This document shows, in pieces, positions 33,275 to 43,122 of a stretch of DNA of 46,694 nt. The notes below the pieces were generated by a model. It worked only from the letters and a program-made list of their open reading frames with translations. It had not been told where the DNA came from and made no database searches. Each line of letters starts with the position of its first letter. Within the stretch, counting starts at the first letter, position 1. A program made the translations under genes and the position numbers. Source of the stretch: an uncultured bacterium (GTDB lineage Bacteria; Verrucomicrobiota; Kiritimatiellia; CAIKKV01; CAIJXV01); NCBI GenBank assembly GCA_903824675.1, contig CAIJXV010000006.1, positions 1 to 46,694 on the forward strand, read 5' to 3'.

Positions 33275-33874
33275 TCAGGGATTGGGTTTCGGCTCCAGAT
33301 AGCCCTTTTCGACCGCGGATCGGATCATCTTTTCGGCATATTCCCAGAGGGCGGGAGCCCCCTCCGCCATGTGGCGGTTGCGGGCCAGGACCCGGTCACA
33401 GGTGATCCCATGTTTCTGCCAGATCACACCCTGGGTGGCATAATTATGGAGCAGGGGCTGAAGCCGGTCCAGTGCGGCGCCGAAGCGTGCTTCGGGGGTC
33501 TGGCGGGCCTCGAATTCCTCCCACAGGGACCGGATTTCGGTGGCTTGATCGGCCGGTAGGAGGGCGAAAATCCGGTCGGCTGCGGCCTGTTCGCGGCGGG
33601 CTTTGTCTTCATACCCTTTTTCATCATACACATAGGTATCGCCCGCATCGATTTCAACCAGATCATGAATGAGGAGCATCTTGATCGTATGCAATAAATC
33701 AGGTTTTGCCGGGGCGGCATATTCCACGAGGATCAGGGCCATCAGTGCCAGATGCCAGGAATGCTCGGCATCGTTTTCGTAGAGGCGGCCATCCATGTGG
33801 AGGGTTTGACGCAGGATGCCCTTTAATCGGTCGACTTCAATAATAAACCCGATTTGTTGTTCGAGTCGGTTCAT
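33275..33874 (-). CDS. HD-domain nucleotidase-like protein (YfbR/HDDC2 type)
   Basis: A 199-aa metal-dependent phosphohydrolase. HD motif residues are seen as His in [10 protein letters not shown], the His-Asp pair in [13 protein letters not shown] and a C-terminal Asp. EHSW...HDLVE is typical of the YfbR/HDDC2 branch, which acts as 5'-deoxyribonucleotidase on dNMPs. Last gene of a five-gene operon: its start overlaps the coaB stop by 4 bp (ATGA) and lacks a Shine-Dalgarno, so it is translationally coupled. A role in dNMP turnover fits the thymidylate synthase family gene two positions upstream. Confidence 0.87.
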   Translation of the reverse strand: MNRLEQQIGFIIEVDRLKGILRQTLHMDGRLYENDAEHSWHLALMALILVEYAAPAKPDLLHTIKMLLIHDLVEIDAGDTYVYDEKGYEDKARREQAAADRIFALLPADQATEIRSLWEEFEARQTPEARFGAALDRLQPLLHNYATQGVIWQKHGITCDRVLARNRHMAEGAPALWEYAEKMIRSAVEKGYLEPKPNP

Positions 33875-34524
33875 GAGGGGGGGAGCCGAAATTCGATAAA
33901 GGCGATGAGGTCGCGGGCCAGTTTGCGCTTGGTCATCGTGGGCCAGGCATGAAGGGTATGGGCGGTTAACAGCGTCACCCGATTGGTATCCACCTCAAAT
34001 CCGGCGTCGGGTCGGGAAACATCGTTGGCGACGATCAGATCCAGATTTTTGGCCAGCAATTTGCGACGGGCCTCCGGGAGCGGGTTGCCGGTTTCGGCGG
34101 CGAATCCGACCACGAATCGCCGGCCTTTCCGGCGGGCGAGGGTGGCGAGGAGGTCGGGGGTGGGGACCAAGTCCAGCGTCCATGAGGTTCGCCCGGCTTT
34201 TTTTTGTTTTCGGGGGGCGATGCGGCGAGGACGCCAATCGGCCACGGCTGCCGCCATAATCAGGACATCGGATGCCGGCAACTCGCGCTTTAGGGCGGTC
34301 AGCATATCGGACGCCGAAATTACGGGATGCACCTGGACACCGCGGGGCGGGATGAGCGCGACCGGCCCACTGACGAGAATGACCCGGTGTCCGGCGGCGC
34401 GGGCGGCTTCGGCCAGGGCATAGCCCATTTTGCCCGAGGAACGGTTGGAAAGATAGCGAACCGGATCGATGGCTTCGCGGGTCGGACCGGCTGAAATCAG
34501 AAACGTCAGGGGGCGTTTTTTCAT
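33871..34524 (-). CDS. coaB: Stand-alone phosphopantothenoylcysteine synthetase (CoaB)
   Basis: A 217-aa enzyme that joins 4'-phosphopantothenate and cysteine for CoA synthesis. The signature [29 protein letters not shown] is split here into its key parts: SAGPTxE at the start, DPVR, and [17 protein letters not shown] and the C-terminal GFAAET and LIVANDV motifs are also present. In most bacteria CoaB is fused behind the decarboxylase CoaC; here the N-terminal CoaC flavodoxin domain is missing, so coaC must be elsewhere. Its start overlaps the upstream stop by 4 bp and its stop overlaps the HD gene by 4 bp. Confidence 0.93.
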   Translation of the reverse strand: MKKRPLTFLISAGPTREAIDPVRYLSNRSSGKMGYALAEAARAAGHRVILVSGPVALIPPRGVQVHPVISASDMLTALKRELPASDVLIMAAAVADWRPRRIAPRKQKKAGRTSWTLDLVPTPDLLATLARRKGRRFVVGFAAETGNPLPEARRKLLAKNLDLIVANDVSRPDAGFEVDTNRVTLLTAHTLHAWPTMTKRKLARDLIAFIEFRLPPS

Positions 34525-35414
34525 TGGGGGTGGGTACGGTCGAACTCGGCGATTTTGGCGCGGATGGCAGCCTCGGATTCATCGTAAATTTCGCTGATCA
34601 TGGGGTCATCCATGCGGTAGACCCGGTCTTCGAAGGTGGTGGTATCGAGGCGGTCAAACATCCGTTGCCGGGCGGGAGCGATATCCTTGCCGTAGATATG
34701 GAAGGAATCCGCCTGCCAGTTCATCCGTCCCAGTTTGACGGTTTTGCCGCTTTTCAGGGCCACTTCGGCCGCGATTACGTCCCGGTTAAACAGGGTGAAT
34801 CCAAACATATTCATGAAATTGGCGCCCCAGGCGTCGTTGCTGCGGAAGCGGATATTACAATTGAGCCAAGCGACCCCCTGTTCGTCTTCAACCAGTCGAT
34901 ACCAGATGGATTGAAGGCAGGGAGGATCGTAGCAGGTGAGATCGATGTTGGGCATCCAGGTGATCATTTGGGCCTGGCGGGTATACGGTTCCTTGACCAG
35001 TTTGGCGATGACCGCCTGGATCTGGTCCACTTGGAAAGGCCCGGCCGTAACCGAGCGCCCCTCCCGGGATTCGCGCCAGCTGCCATAAGCGGCCAGACGT
35101 CCATGGTAGGTGTATTCCCAGCGGGTATCCGCCGGTTCGTTCATGTTTTTGACCCAGTGGTCCTTGATGCCCTGAACTTCGAGCACATATTCGCGCAGGT
35201 CTTCAATGCCGCCGGGGAAAGCCTTGTGAATCATCGGATCGGCCAGGGGATCGAGCACGGTGATATTCATGGTCGAATCCAGGCTGGGGGGATCACCGGG
35301 TTTGTCGTATTGGGTTCGGAATGGAATGCCGTTTCGGTAGAGGGCGAGAAGGGCGCGTTCGTAGGCCTGGGCCAAGCTGTCGCCTTCAACGTGGAGAACG
35401 GGGATATTGCGCAT
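34521..35414 (-). CDS. Thymidylate synthase family protein, divergent
   Basis: A 297-aa protein of the thymidylate synthase fold. The nucleophile is Cys166 in DPPCLQS. Arg191, Asp194 and Asn202 lie in [13 protein letters not shown], equivalent to the dUMP-binding R-S-x-D...N of ThyA. His239 and Tyr241 in FHIYGKD match the HLYSNH region. The Asn (rather than Asp) at 202 predicts dUMP over dCMP. The N-terminal folate loop differs from classical ThyA (RTQYDKPGD in place of DRTGTGT), and His after the catalytic Cys is Leu. AAAGGA precedes the ATG. It is embedded in an operon with an SDR (19 bp upstream) and coaB (4-bp overlap). A true dTMP synthase is most likely; another C5-pyrimidine methylase or hydroxymethylase is possible. 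Confidence 0.8.
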   Translation of the reverse strand: MRNIPVLHVEGDSLAQAYERALLALYRNGIPFRTQYDKPGDPPSLDSTMNITVLDPLADPMIHKAFPGGIEDLREYVLEVQGIKDHWVKNMNEPADTRWEYTYHGRLAAYGSWRESREGRSVTAGPFQVDQIQAVIAKLVKEPYTRQAQMITWMPNIDLTCYDPPCLQSIWYRLVEDEQGVAWLNCNIRFRSNDAWGANFMNMFGFTLFNRDVIAAEVALKSGKTVKLGRMNWQADSFHIYGKDIAPARQRMFDRLDTTTFEDRVYRMDDPMISEIYDESEAAIRAKIAEFDRTHPQ

Positions 35415-35433
35415 GGATCATTTCCTTTCGCGG

Positions 35434-36198
35434 TTACTCGAGATAAATCATTTTTCGGGTCATGCCGCCGTCGACAATGAAATTCTGGCCAGTGATGAAT
35501 CCGGAGCGGGAATCGGCCAGAAACAGCACCAGTTCGGCCACATCCACCGGTTTGCCGACCCGGCCGACGGGTTGCTGAAGGTGATCGGTCGGTCGCAATT
35601 TCGGTCGGTGCCCCGGGGGGCGGGTATCGATCCAACCCGGGCTGATGGCGTGAACGCGAATGGCGGGTCCCAGGCTGATCGCCAGGGCATGGGTAAGGGC
35701 GACGAGCCCGCCCTTGGAGGCGGCATAGGCTTCCGCATTCGGCTCGGATTGAAGCGCACGGGTGGAGGCGATATTAACGATGACTCCGCGGGTTTTTCGC
35801 AACCAGGGAACCGCGCGTCGGGTGCAAAGAAATGCGCCGGTGAGGTTGACGCCGAGGGTCCGGTTCCATTCCGCGGGAGAGAGTTTCTCCACCGGTTTTC
35901 CGAATCCGCCCATGCCGGCGTTATTCACCAGTAAATCCAGGCGCCTGAATTTCCGGGCCAACTCGGCGAACAGCCGGTCGACATCCGCGTCATCCGCCAC
36001 ATCGGTGGGCTGGAAGACAACGTCGCCTTTTGGCGAAAGCCGGCGGACGGCCGTTGCGCCAGCCCGGGCATCACAATCGGCCAGTAGGACCCGATAACCG
36101 GATTGGAGAAGGTGGAGGGCGATGGAATAACCGATCCCCCGGGCACCGCCGGTAACGAGGGCTGTTTTCAGGTTTGAGACGAGGTGGGGTCGGCGCAT
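35434..36198 (-). CDS. Short-chain dehydrogenase/reductase in the thymidylate synthase operon
   Basis: A 254-aa classical SDR. Motifs are TGGARGIG (residues 16-23), NNAG, the catalytic Ser in IASTRA, Y-x3-K in AYAASKGG and a terminal IVDGGMT. An Asp after beta-2 (LADCDAR) favours NAD(H) over NADP(H). Its placement directly before a thymidylate synthase raises the idea of a folate or pteridine reductase, but the TGxxxRxG loop of FolM/PTR1 is absent (G instead of R), so this is weak. No Shine-Dalgarno is seen. The MDR gene ends 30 bp upstream on the same strand. Confidence 0.88.
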   Translation of the reverse strand: MRRPHLVSNLKTALVTGGARGIGYSIALHLLQSGYRVLLADCDARAGATAVRRLSPKGDVVFQPTDVADDADVDRLFAELARKFRRLDLLVNNAGMGGFGKPVEKLSPAEWNRTLGVNLTGAFLCTRRAVPWLRKTRGVIVNIASTRALQSEPNAEAYAASKGGLVALTHALAISLGPAIRVHAISPGWIDTRPPGHRPKLRPTDHLQQPVGRVGKPVDVAELVLFLADSRSGFITGQNFIVDGGMTRKMIYLE

Positions 36199-36228
36199 GC
36201 CAAAACTCTACTGGAAGGACACAGAACG

Positions 36229-37260
36229 TCAATCCGTTAGTTTGATCAGGGCTTTGACCGTTTTGCGCGCCCGGACGTCAGCAAAAGCGGCCTGGATTTC
36301 ATCCAGAGGATAGCTCCGGGTTGAATCGTACCATAAATCGGGTTTGAGTCGGCCTTGAAGAACGAAATCGACCACGGTTTGGTGGGCTTCTCCTTCGTGA
36401 TATCCGCCGGCCCAATAGGTGAAGGTGCCGGGGCCTTTGGAGGGGGATAGTGTGACTTGGCCGAAATCATCAATTCCATATAGCGCCACTTTGCCGCCGG
36501 TCTTGAGGCACTGGAAAACCCGGTCGATCTGTCCTTTTTGTCCGACCGAGTCAAGAATGATATCGAACTTGTCGGGATTAGCTTTCAGGAGTTCGGCGGA
36601 CGGATCCTCCTGATGATAATCGAGGAAATGGTGAACCCCCAGTGTTTTGGCTTTATCGGCCATATAGGGGGCGCCGATCATGGCGACCTGAGCGACGCCG
36701 AGATTCAAGGCATGGGCTGCGAATGAAAGCCCGTTCCCGCCGGATCCCAGGACCAGGATTCGGGTGGCGGGGGTGACTCCCATGCGCCGCAAATAGGAGA
36801 AGGTTTCCCGCCAGGTGATCAGTAGCGGGGCGGTTTCCGGAGGGATCGACGGGGGGACCACCTGATTCCAGTGGTGCGGGGTCCATTGGGCGGGCGGCAG
36901 GCCATCGTTGCACATGGCCCAATGATCCCGGGCGACGCCGAATTGGGCAAATCCACCCCAGGTGACGGAGATATTTTTCGAGGCGATCGGGAGCGCTCCA
37001 ACGCGGGTGACCAGATCTCCGATGCGGTAATTGCGGACTTTAGCGCCGAGCTTGACGACCCGGCCAACACTTTCATGGCCCAGAATGGTGGGCCAGGGAG
37101 AGGTCCAGGGGAAGACGCCGCTGATGATATGACTGTCCGTGCCTGAACAGGTTGCGCCGAAGAGCAATTCACAGAGCGCTTCGTAATCTCCGATTTCGGG
37201 TTGAGGCAGGTTGTTCCAGACTTTTAGAACATTGCTTTTTTCGACTACAGCGGCTTTCAT
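36229..37260 (-). CDS. Zinc-type medium-chain alcohol dehydrogenase
   Basis: A 343-aa MDR-family oxidoreductase. The catalytic zinc ligands are Cys in ATCSGTD and His-Glu in GHES; the Rossmann motif is LVLGSGGNG. The four-cysteine structural zinc lobe of classical ADHs is not visible, so it is closer to sugar-alcohol or threonine-dehydrogenase-like MDRs. ATG at 37260 has CGGAG upstream; a longer frame to 37512 is rejected because it runs into the divergent gene's leader. First gene of a minus-strand operon that continues into SDR, thymidylate synthase, coaB and HD genes. The substrate is unknown. Confidence 0.88.
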   Translation of the reverse strand: MKAAVVEKSNVLKVWNNLPQPEIGDYEALCELLFGATCSGTDSHIISGVFPWTSPWPTILGHESVGRVVKLGAKVRNYRIGDLVTRVGALPIASKNISVTWGGFAQFGVARDHWAMCNDGLPPAQWTPHHWNQVVPPSIPPETAPLLITWRETFSYLRRMGVTPATRILVLGSGGNGLSFAAHALNLGVAQVAMIGAPYMADKAKTLGVHHFLDYHQEDPSAELLKANPDKFDIILDSVGQKGQIDRVFQCLKTGGKVALYGIDDFGQVTLSPSKGPGTFTYWAGGYHEGEAHQTVVDFVLQGRLKPDLWYDSTRSYPLDEIQAAFADVRARKTVKALIKLTD

Positions 37261-37488
37261 CAATAAAACTCCGGGGCCTTTATATTCATTCGATTGAACT
37301 GCAACAAAGTCACGGAGCAAAGTCAAGAGCAGGTTTGGGTTCCGTGTGGGACCGCATGCATCGGTTTCACTTCCGGGTTCGCGACTTTGGTGCGCCATTG
37401 CACTCGACAAAAAAGGCAAGACAGGTGCCGGACGAATTGATACGTTTGATGGGGTCGAACAATGGCCGATCGATACGGGGTTGAAAAG

Positions 37489-38379
37489 ATGTTTATTGAT
37501 GCCCATCTTCACATGGTTCGCCGCAAGGGTTTGCCGCGCAATGCGGCCGGGGCGAATTTTGCGACGCCTGAAGAATTGATCCGGATTATGGATAGAACGG
37601 GTGTGGACAAAGGCATTCTCCTGCCGGTTGCCAGTCCGGAATGTAATTTCCAGGGGGCCTCCTGCGAGGATGTTCTGGAAGCCTGCGAGACGTATCCGGA
37701 TCGTTTTTATCCCTTCTGCAATGTGGATCCTCGGGAGGGTTCAAATTCGCCCGATGCCGACCTTTCTTTTCATCTGAATTATTACAAAGGACGCGGTTGT
37801 TTGGGGGTGGGTGAGATCACCGCGAACCTCGCCTTTGGGGATCCCCTGGTACAAAACCTTTTCCGGCACTGCGAACGATGTGAATTGCCCGTGATTTTCC
37901 ACATCGCACCGAAACACCATGGATGCTACGGACTGGTTGACGCCCTTGGATTGCCCGGGTTGGAGGCGTCGTTGGCAACCTTTCCACGATTGGTCTTTAT
38001 TGGGCATTCCCAACCCTTCTGGGCGGAGATCAGCGGAGATCTGACGGACGAGAATCGCAATACCTATCCTCAGGGACCGGTGGTTCCTGGCGGAGCCATT
38101 CCCCGGCTGATGAAGACGTATCCAAACCTGTATTGCGGTTGGGATGCGGGAAGTGGCTATAATGCTCTCACCCGTGATCCTGAATTCGGCTGGGCTTTTA
38201 TGGAACATTTCAGCGAGCGGATTTTATTTGGCACCGACCTCTGTGATCCGTCCGATAACCATCGGCATGCGGAATACCTCCGCACTTCGCAGGCTGAAGG
38301 ACGGCTGTCTCCGGGCGCCTTCGAGAACATCAGCGGGGGGACTGCGAACCGGCTGTTCGGTCTCGGAATTCACAGTTAA
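37489..38379 (+). CDS. Metal-dependent amidohydrolase/decarboxylase (Amidohydrolase_2 family)
   Basis: A 296-aa TIM-barrel hydrolase. The N-terminal metal motif is IDAHLHM (His-x-His); His in FHIAPKHHG, a [10 protein letters not shown] motif and a C-terminal Asp in [11 protein letters not shown] complete the site. This fold includes gamma-resorcylate and ACMSD-type decarboxylases, lactonases and many uncharacterised hydrolases. ATG at 37489 is chosen because the domain begins there; an in-frame ATG at 37462 is possible. It is divergent from the MDR gene with 228 bp between them and ends just before an intrinsic terminator, so it is probably monocistronic. Confidence 0.85.
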   Translation: MFIDAHLHMVRRKGLPRNAAGANFATPEELIRIMDRTGVDKGILLPVASPECNFQGASCEDVLEACETYPDRFYPFCNVDPREGSNSPDADLSFHLNYYKGRGCLGVGEITANLAFGDPLVQNLFRHCERCELPVIFHIAPKHHGCYGLVDALGLPGLEASLATFPRLVFIGHSQPFWAEISGDLTDENRNTYPQGPVVPGGAIPRLMKTYPNLYCGWDAGSGYNALTRDPEFGWAFMEHFSERILFGTDLCDPSDNHRHAEYLRTSQAEGRLSPGAFENISGGTANRLFGLGIHS

Positions 38380-38390
38380 GTTCAGCCTCT

Positions 38391-38419
38391 CCCAGCCCTT
38401 GGCGGGGTTCTCTTTTTTT
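38391..38419 (+). terminator. Likely intrinsic terminator of the amidohydrolase gene
   Basis: CCC-A-GCC (38391-38397) and GGC-GGG (38401-38406) form a stem with one bulge and a CTT loop. A T-rich tract ending in seven Ts (38413-38419) follows. It lies 11 bp after the stop codon. Confidence 0.55.
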
Positions 38420-38489
38420 AATAAAGACTCGATTTTGCGGTTCGTTCCGTTACTGTTTGTCTGAATGGATTCGGTTCTCAGGAGTTCCA

Positions 38490-40907
38490 ATGACGAAACG
38501 CGATCGGGCGGAGGGTGAGATGGAAAATAGTCTTTGGTTTGATTCTCCGGCGATGTCTTTTCTGCAATCCTGTCCACTCGGCAATGGCCGCCTCGGGGCC
38601 ATGGTGCTGGGCGGGGTTGAGGAGGAGCGGATTGTTTTGAATGAGAGTTCGGTCTGGTCCGGATCGCGCCAGGATGCGGATCGGCCGGATGCTGCCCACT
38701 ATCTTCCGGAGATTCGCCGGCTTCTGCTGGAGGGGAAAAATGTCGATGCGACGGATCTGATGAATCAACATTTCACCTGTCAGGGACCGGGATCGGGGAA
38801 TGGGCAAGGCGCGCGGACGGCTTTTGGTTGTTACCAAGTGCTGGGTAACCTCTGGATCCGTTTTCAGTATCCCGACGGAGCGGGGCCTGTCCATCACTAT
38901 CGGCGCGAATTGGATCTCTCACAGGCTTTGGTTCGGGTAACCTACGAAAAAGGCGGAACCCGTTACACCCGCGAGGTGATCGCCAGTTATCCCGATCCGG
39001 TGTCTTCCGGCGTGGATTGCATTGCCCTGCGGTTGACGGCTCATCGGCGGGGACAGCTTTCGTTGGAGATCGCCTTGGATCGTCCGGAACAATTTCAAAC
39101 GGTGGCTGAGGGATCGAACCAATTGCTCATGACCGGTCAACTCGACAACGGGGTGAACGGGAAGGGCTTGAAATATGCCTGTCGACTGCAGGTGATGGCG
39201 CGCGGGGGGAAAACCCGAGCGACGGGAAATCGGTTAAGGGTTGAAGAGGCCGATGAGGTGCGGATTGGCGTGGTCGCGGCCACCGATATGAAGACCTTTG
39301 CCGGGCGCAATCTGTCCGACCCCGTGGCCGCCACGGCGGTGGATTTGCGGCGGGCGTTTCGTCCTTCCTGGCCTGCGTTGATGGCCCGGCATCGCCGGGC
39401 CTTTGGCCGGCTTTATGATCGGGTTCGGCTGACGCTGGGCGGGAAGGGGAAGGGGAACCCACGGACCACGCCGAAACGATTGCGCCATGCGGCTGGCGAT
39501 CCCGGTCTGGCGGCGTTGTATTTCAATTATGGGCGATATTTGTTGATTTCCTCTTCTCGGCCCGGGGGGTTGCCGGCCAATTTGCAGGGGATCTGGGCGG
39601 AAGAGATTCAGACGCCCTGGAATGGCGATTGGCACCTGGATATCAATGTGCAAATGAACTATTTCCCGGCTGAAACCTGCAATTTATCCGAATTGCACCA
39701 GCCGCTGATGCAATTGATTGCCTCATTACAAAAGCCAGGGTCCCGCACGGCCCGGAAATATTATGGAGCCCGAGGCTGGGTCGCGCATGTGATTACCAAT
39801 CCCTGGGGATTCACCTCGCCCGGTGAACTGGCCTCTTGGGGCGCCACTACGACGGGATCCGCCTGGATTTGCCAGCACATTCGGGAGCACTACCTTTTTA
39901 CGCAGGACCGGCGGTTTCTTCGGTGGGCCTATCCTTTGCTCAAGGGGTCTGCACGATTTTATGCCGATATCCTGGTCGAAGAACCGCGACGGGGCTGGTG
40001 GGTTACGATCCCCTCCAATTCCCCTGAAAACACGTTCGAACTTCCCGACGGTCGGACGACCCAGATCTGCATGGGATCCACGTATGACCAGCAGTTGGTG
40101 CGGGAGTTATTTGGGGCCTGCATCGAGGCGTCCCGTAGCCTGGGCGTCGATGCGAAATTCCGCGCTGAACTCGAGGCCAAACTCGCCCGCCTTGCGCCCA
40201 ACCAGATTGGATCGGATGGGCGGCTGCTGGAGTGGCTCGAGGAATATCGGGAGGCTGAACCCCATCACCGGCATGTTTCCCACCTCTGGGGAGTCTATTC
40301 CGGGAATGAGATTACGCCGCACAAAACGCCGGCTCTGGCGGAGGCCGCCCGGCGGGCGCTGACTGCGCGCGGCGACACCAGTACTGGCTGGTCCACGGCG
40401 TTCAAGATGGCCCTGTGGGCCCGGTTGGGCGCCGGCGATCGCGCGCATGCGTTGATGATGAATCTTTTCAAGCCGATTCAGGAGACCGGTTTCAATATGA
40501 CCAATGGCGGCGGTTCCTATGACAACCTGTTTTGCGCCCATCCCCCATTTCAAATCGATGGTAATTTCGGCGGGACGGCAGCTATCGCTGAAATGCTGTT
40601 GCAAAGTCATGACGTGCAGGTGGAATTCCGCGGACGACGAGACCTTTTATGCCCGGTTCTGGATCTCCTGCCGGCGCTGCCGAAACAATGGGCCACGGGT
40701 CGGATTTCAGGATTGCGCGCCCGGGGAGGTTTTGAAGTGGATCTGAAATGGGGAAGGGGGCGGCTGATCCGGGCGACCATCCGTTCCCTGTTGGGAAATC
40801 CATGCCAGGTTCGTTACCGGGAGCGGAAGGTGGCCTTGGTGCTCAAGCGGGGAGACGAATTGATTTTAGAGGGCTCGTATTTCCGGGTGGGCGCCACTCG
40901 CCCATAA
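38490..40907 (+). CDS. GH95 alpha-L-fucosidase family glycosidase
   Basis: An 805-aa inverting glycosidase, typical length. The N-terminal beta domain carries [12 protein letters not shown]-like [10 protein letters not shown] and NESSVWSG; the alpha/alpha barrel has [16 protein letters not shown] (general-base Asn386 region), [14 protein letters not shown] (near the acid Glu) and FQIDGNFGG (the activating Asp). These are the hallmark blocks of GH95, which hydrolyses Fuc-alpha-1,2-Gal linkages; some members act on alpha-L-galactosides. The residue two before the base Asn is Asp (DIN) where the Bifidobacterium enzyme has Asn. No signal peptide is seen. Two ATGs have good Shine-Dalgarno sequences (38490 with CAGGAG, 38520 with GGAGG); the first is used here. 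First gene of the terminal sugar locus. Confidence 0.93.
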   Translation: MTKRDRAEGEMENSLWFDSPAMSFLQSCPLGNGRLGAMVLGGVEEERIVLNESSVWSGSRQDADRPDAAHYLPEIRRLLLEGKNVDATDLMNQHFTCQGPGSGNGQGARTAFGCYQVLGNLWIRFQYPDGAGPVHHYRRELDLSQALVRVTYEKGGTRYTREVIASYPDPVSSGVDCIALRLTAHRRGQLSLEIALDRPEQFQTVAEGSNQLLMTGQLDNGVNGKGLKYACRLQVMARGGKTRATGNRLRVEEADEVRIGVVAATDMKTFAGRNLSDPVAATAVDLRRAFRPSWPALMARHRRAFGRLYDRVRLTLGGKGKGNPRTTPKRLRHAAGDPGLAALYFNYGRYLLISSSRPGGLPANLQGIWAEEIQTPWNGDWHLDINVQMNYFPAETCNLSELHQPLMQLIASLQKPGSRTARKYYGARGWVAHVITNPWGFTSPGELASWGATTTGSAWICQHIREHYLFTQDRRFLRWAYPLLKGSARFYADILVEEPRRGWWVTIPSNSPENTFELPDGRTTQICMGSTYDQQLVRELFGACIEASRSLGVDAKFRAELEAKLARLAPNQIGSDGRLLEWLEEYREAEPHHRHVSHLWGVYSGNEITPHKTPALAEAARRALTARGDTSTGWSTAFKMALWARLGAGDRAHALMMNLFKPIQETGFNMTNGGGSYDNLFCAHPPFQIDGNFGGTAAIAEMLLQSHDVQVEFRGRRDLLCPVLDLLPALPKQWATGRISGLRARGGFEVDLKWGRGRLIRATIRSLLGNPCQVRYRERKVALVLKRGDELILEGSYFRVGATRP

Positions 40908-40925
40908 AATATCAGGGAGACCGAT

Positions 40926-43019
40926 ATGCCAACCTCGACGGTAACCGCAACCCTCCAACCTTACCCGTTGCCCGGCGTCCGGTTGGGACCCGAAAATCCT
41001 CTGCCTTATTTTCGGCCGGCCAATCCGCATGCGTCTGTCCCGATGTTGGATTCCATTCGTCCAGACCAACGGGAAACCTATGGAAAAAATATCGCCTTCC
41101 GCATATTGCCCTATCGTAATCAGGATGACTATACACGGCAAAAAGACCTCACCACCTTTCAGTCCGTGGTTCTTGAGAATGAACATCTCAAGGCGACGTT
41201 TTTACCCGAAGCGGGAGGGCGGTTGGTTTCGCTCTTCGACAAGCCCCATCAACGGGAGTTGCTTTCGCGTAATCCTGTTTTTCAACCCGCCAATCTAGCC
41301 ATTCGCAACGCCTGGTTCTCCGGGGGTATCGAATGGAATATGGGCCATGTCGGGCATTCGGTGTTTACCTGTGCGCCCTTATTTGCCGGTTTCCTGAAAG
41401 CCCCGGATGGCATGCCAGGCGTCCGGTTTTATGAATATGAACGGATGCATGGGCTGTTTTGGCATATCGATTTCTGGCTTCCTCCGAATTCACCTTTTCT
41501 ATTTTTGTATATGCGGGTCGTCAATCCCCATGTCGACGAACGGCCGATGTATTGGTGGACGAATATCGCGGTTCCTGAAATACCGGATTTGAGGGTGTTG
41601 GCTCCGGCAACAGAAGTCATTTATATCGATTTTGGCCCAAAGGGGGCACAGTTCGGAATGAGCGAGATGCCCTATCTGTCGTCCATTCCCGATCAGCTTA
41701 AACGCGAAGGGCGGGTCCCAAAGCATTTTCCCGGTTGTCCGGGGACTTATAACGATGCCTCGTATCCGGTTAATTTCTCATTTGCCAGCGAATACTTTTT
41801 CCAGTGCGAGGGAGTCTCCCGCCCCTGGGAGGCGGCCTTGGATGGTCAGGGAACCGGTTTCATCGATTGTTCGACGGCTCGTCTGGCCTATCGCAAAATG
41901 TTTTGCTGGGGGATACATCCCGGCGGGCGGCATTGGCAACAATTTCTGGCGGACGCCGACACTTGTTACGTCGAAATTCAAGGCGGCCTGGCGCCAACTC
42001 AGGGGCATGGATTGACCCTGCCGGCAAAGACCGCCTGGGATTGGACTCAGGCTTTTGGGTATTTTGAGGCCGACCCCAAAGCGATTCACAGTCCGGATTG
42101 GTCGGTGGCCGTGTCGGAAGTTGACCGCCAACTGGATCGCCGATTGAGTTCAGCGCAGTTGCAGGCGCTCGAAAAGCAATTCCGGCTTTGGTCGGATCAG
42201 CGGATGCAAGCCCACGTGGTGTTGGGCAGTGGTTGGGGAGCCTTGGAGCGAAAACGATTACAGCAGGATTTTCCAGAATGCGATCTACCGGCCGCGTTTG
42301 AATTCCCGGAGGCCTCGATGGGGAATGAACAGGATCCCTGGTTGGCGCTATTGCAAACCGGCTGCTTTCCCAAAAAAGAGATGCCCGGCGAGTGGATGGT
42401 TCAGACCGAGTGGATGCAGCGACTCGAGGCCGGGCTTCAGGATGAAAAAAACAGGAATTGGTTGGCCTGCCTGCATCTGGGGAATATGCGGTTGGAGCAT
42501 TTGGATGAAGCGGGGGCGGAACAGTCCTGGAACCTCTCCCTTTCACTCCAGCCGTCGGTTTGGGCCTACCGTAATTTGAGTGTTTTAGCCCGGCGGCGGA
42601 ATCGGCCGGATGACCGGATGCGATTTTACCGGCAGGCTTGGGCATTACATCAGGACCAGCCCACGCGTGCCGTTGCTGAAGAATGGGTGGAATTATTGCT
42701 GGAATCCAAGCTTGTGGATGAAGCGCGAAAAGTTCTTCAAGGATTGCCGGAGTCGATCCGGAACCATGATCGATTGCGGATCGCCGCGGCCCGGATCGCT
42801 CTGGCGGAGGGGGAGTTTGACGAGGTGGAGCGGTTGATCGATCATGATTTCGCCGTGATTCGCGAGGGGGAGACGGCATTGACCGATCTATGGCGTGAAG
42901 TGAAAGCCCGCCGGTTGGCGGCAGAGCGGGGTGTGCCCTATACGGCTGAATTGATTCCAGAAGCGATGAAACGGTATCCTCCGTCGAGTCGGATAGATTT
43001 TCGATTGGTGAATCACTAG
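40926..43019 (+). CDS. DUF5107 protein with galactose-mutarotase-like fold and TPR-like tail
   Basis: A 697-aa protein. The middle (about residues 75-400) resembles DUF5107: ENEHLKATFLPEAGGRLVSL at its start is the usual mutarotase-like strand, then GGIEWNMGHVGH, WHIDFWLP and WWTNIAVPE. The C-terminal third (about 440-690) is helical with TPR-like repeats. Proteins of this type are common in polysaccharide-utilisation regions of PVC and Bacteroidota genomes and have no established reaction. GGGAG precedes the ATG; the GH95 gene ends 18 bp upstream. The fold suggests binding or epimerisation of a sugar, possibly as a scaffold for oligosaccharide handling. Confidence 0.8.
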   Translation: MPTSTVTATLQPYPLPGVRLGPENPLPYFRPANPHASVPMLDSIRPDQRETYGKNIAFRILPYRNQDDYTRQKDLTTFQSVVLENEHLKATFLPEAGGRLVSLFDKPHQRELLSRNPVFQPANLAIRNAWFSGGIEWNMGHVGHSVFTCAPLFAGFLKAPDGMPGVRFYEYERMHGLFWHIDFWLPPNSPFLFLYMRVVNPHVDERPMYWWTNIAVPEIPDLRVLAPATEVIYIDFGPKGAQFGMSEMPYLSSIPDQLKREGRVPKHFPGCPGTYNDASYPVNFSFASEYFFQCEGVSRPWEAALDGQGTGFIDCSTARLAYRKMFCWGIHPGGRHWQQFLADADTCYVEIQGGLAPTQGHGLTLPAKTAWDWTQAFGYFEADPKAIHSPDWSVAVSEVDRQLDRRLSSAQLQALEKQFRLWSDQRMQAHVVLGSGWGALERKRLQQDFPECDLPAAFEFPEASMGNEQDPWLALLQTGCFPKKEMPGEWMVQTEWMQRLEAGLQDEKNRNWLACLHLGNMRLEHLDEAGAEQSWNLSLSLQPSVWAYRNLSVLARRRNRPDDRMRFYRQAWALHQDQPTRAVAEEWVELLLESKLVDEARKVLQGLPESIRNHDRLRIAAARIALAEGEFDEVERLIDHDFAVIREGETALTDLWREVKARRLAAERGVPYTAELIPEAMKRYPPSSRIDFRLVNH

Positions 43020-43122
43020 AGCTCGGGCCATTCGTAACGGGAAGGGTTGGAAGAATCGGGTTTCGGATTGACGGACAGGCGTTGCAGGCTATCATAACGC
43101 ATCACTGCAAGGAAACGGGCAT

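Noticed and set aside
35434-36198. SDR as a FolM/PTR1-type dihydrofolate reductase beside thymidylate synthase
   Set aside because: The TGxxxRxG loop of that group is absent; only the neighbourhood supports it.
41860-43095. 411-codon open frame antisense to the DUF5107 gene
   Set aside because: Low-complexity Pro/Arg/Ser-rich product with no domain; the plus strand carries the conserved protein.
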